Of a stretch of 6,260 bases of DNA, positions 5,950 through 6,260 are shown in pieces. Position 1 is the stretch's first letter, and each line of letters opens with the position of its first letter. The notes beneath the pieces are model-generated. The model had not been told where the DNA came from. It did not search any database and saw only the letters and a program-made list of their open reading frames with translations. Origin of the DNA: Alphaproteobacteria bacterium (GTDB lineage Bacteria > Pseudomonadota > Alphaproteobacteria > Reyranellales > Reyranellaceae); assembly GCA_013290035.1 (NCBI GenBank), contig JABCYT010000220.1, positions 1-6,260 of the forward strand, given 5' to 3'. The translations under genes were made by a program, and so were the position numbers.

Positions 5950-6260
5950 TGGGCCGCACCGCCAAGGTCACAAGCAGGATGCCGAACGAGACCGCCGGCG
6001 CCCAGGAGGGGCCGAAGAAGGTCGCGGTCAGGCTCTCGGCGATGCCGAGCGTCATTGCCGCGATCACCATGCCGGGAAAACTGCCCAGCCCGCCCAGGAC
6101 GCAGATGGCGAAGATGCGGCCGATATACTCACGCCCGATCGAAGGCTCGACCGGCTGGATGATGATCAGGCAGGCGCCGGCCAGGGACGCCGTGGCGATC
6201 GACAGGCCAAAGGCGATGCGCTTGATCTTGGTCGGGTTGGCGGCCATCAGCCGGAGCGCC
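5930..6260 (-). CDS. livH: LivH-like ABC transporter permease, C-terminal part (5' end outside the window)
   Basis: The last 109 codons of a LivH permease are visible; the frame stays open to the right edge, so the Met at 6247-6245 is internal, not the start. A full LivH has about 290 residues. The fragment begins with ALRLMAANPTKIKRIAFGLS, which matches the cytoplasmic coupling loop of LivH (family pattern RA-x-x-x-N-x-x-x-A-x-x-x-GI-x-x-x-x-x-x-x-x-AF-x-x-x) and leads into the next membrane helix ATASLAGACLIII. It continues with EYIGRIFAICVLGGLGSFPG, the conserved VLGGLGS-x-PG motif, then MTLGIAESLTATFFG and a last helix WAPAVSFGILLVTLAV ending in RPSGILGR. These are standard LivH C-terminal features. 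It is the most upstream operon gene in view; the operon promoter must lie beyond 6260. Confidence 0.9.
   Translation of the reverse strand, partial: ALRLMAANPTKIKRIAFGLSIATASLAGACLIIIQPVEPSIGREYIGRIFAICVLGGLGSFPGMVIAAMTLGIAESLTATFFGPSWAPAVSFGILLVTLAVRPSGILGR

Noticed and set aside
5443..6162. Plus-strand reading frame (239 codons) opposite livM and livH
   Set aside because: Charged, repetitive antisense translation without domain; the opposite strand encodes conserved membrane helices.
5930..6247. A separate small membrane protein of 105 residues starting at the ATG at 6247-6245
   Set aside because: The frame continues upstream to the edge and the residues before this Met still fit the LivH coupling loop, so this is the 3' part of a normal livH.
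1..6260. A previously undescribed defence, mobile or biosynthetic system
   Set aside because: All complete genes belong to well-known transporter and oxygenase families, codon use is uniform, and no unexplained coding region or array remains.

Overview
The window is high-GC, densely coding DNA with strong GC bias at third codon positions, Shine-Dalgarno sites of GGGAGG/GGGAAGG type, overlapping genes and GTG/TTG starts. Together with the gene families this suggests a metabolically versatile Alphaproteobacterium of the Bradyrhizobium/Rhodopseudomonas/Reyranella kind. The lineage is an inference; there is no rRNA or marker gene here to fix it.

Layout. (1) 1-652, minus strand: the N-terminal 217 residues of a family-5 (DppA/OppA-like) periplasmic substrate-binding protein, running off the left edge. 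(2) 653-863: a 211-base divergent intergenic region with only weak promoter candidates and one short GC-rich palindrome. (3) 864-2114 and 2191-3447, plus strand, 76 bases apart and probably co-transcribed: a flavin-dependent monooxygenase of the acyl-CoA-dehydrogenase fold (group D, HpaB-C2/HsaA/DszC-like), then a Tat-type LivK-like (Peripla_BP_6) substrate-binding protein. (4) 3448-3525: a convergent junction filled by a 29-bp inverted repeat that looks like an intrinsic terminator for the minus strand. (5) 3526-6260, minus strand: a tightly overlapping liv-type ABC transporter operon in the order livH (3' part) - livM - livG - livF.

How they may work together. LivH and LivM form the membrane channel, LivG and LivF are the two ATPases, and the Tat-exported LivK-like protein at 2191-3447 is a good candidate for the missing binding protein, although it is convergent with the permease operon rather than inside it. 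The monooxygenase next to it hints that the imported substrate may be an aromatic or other hydroxylatable/desulfurisable organic compound rather than leucine. That link rests only on gene proximity. No flavin reductase partner is present in the window.

I found no phage, IS element, CRISPR array, tRNA/rRNA or clearly undescribed system. The most unusual items are the long inverted repeat at the convergent junction, the divergent ABC signature motif of LivG, and the split arrangement of the transporter around a monooxygenase.
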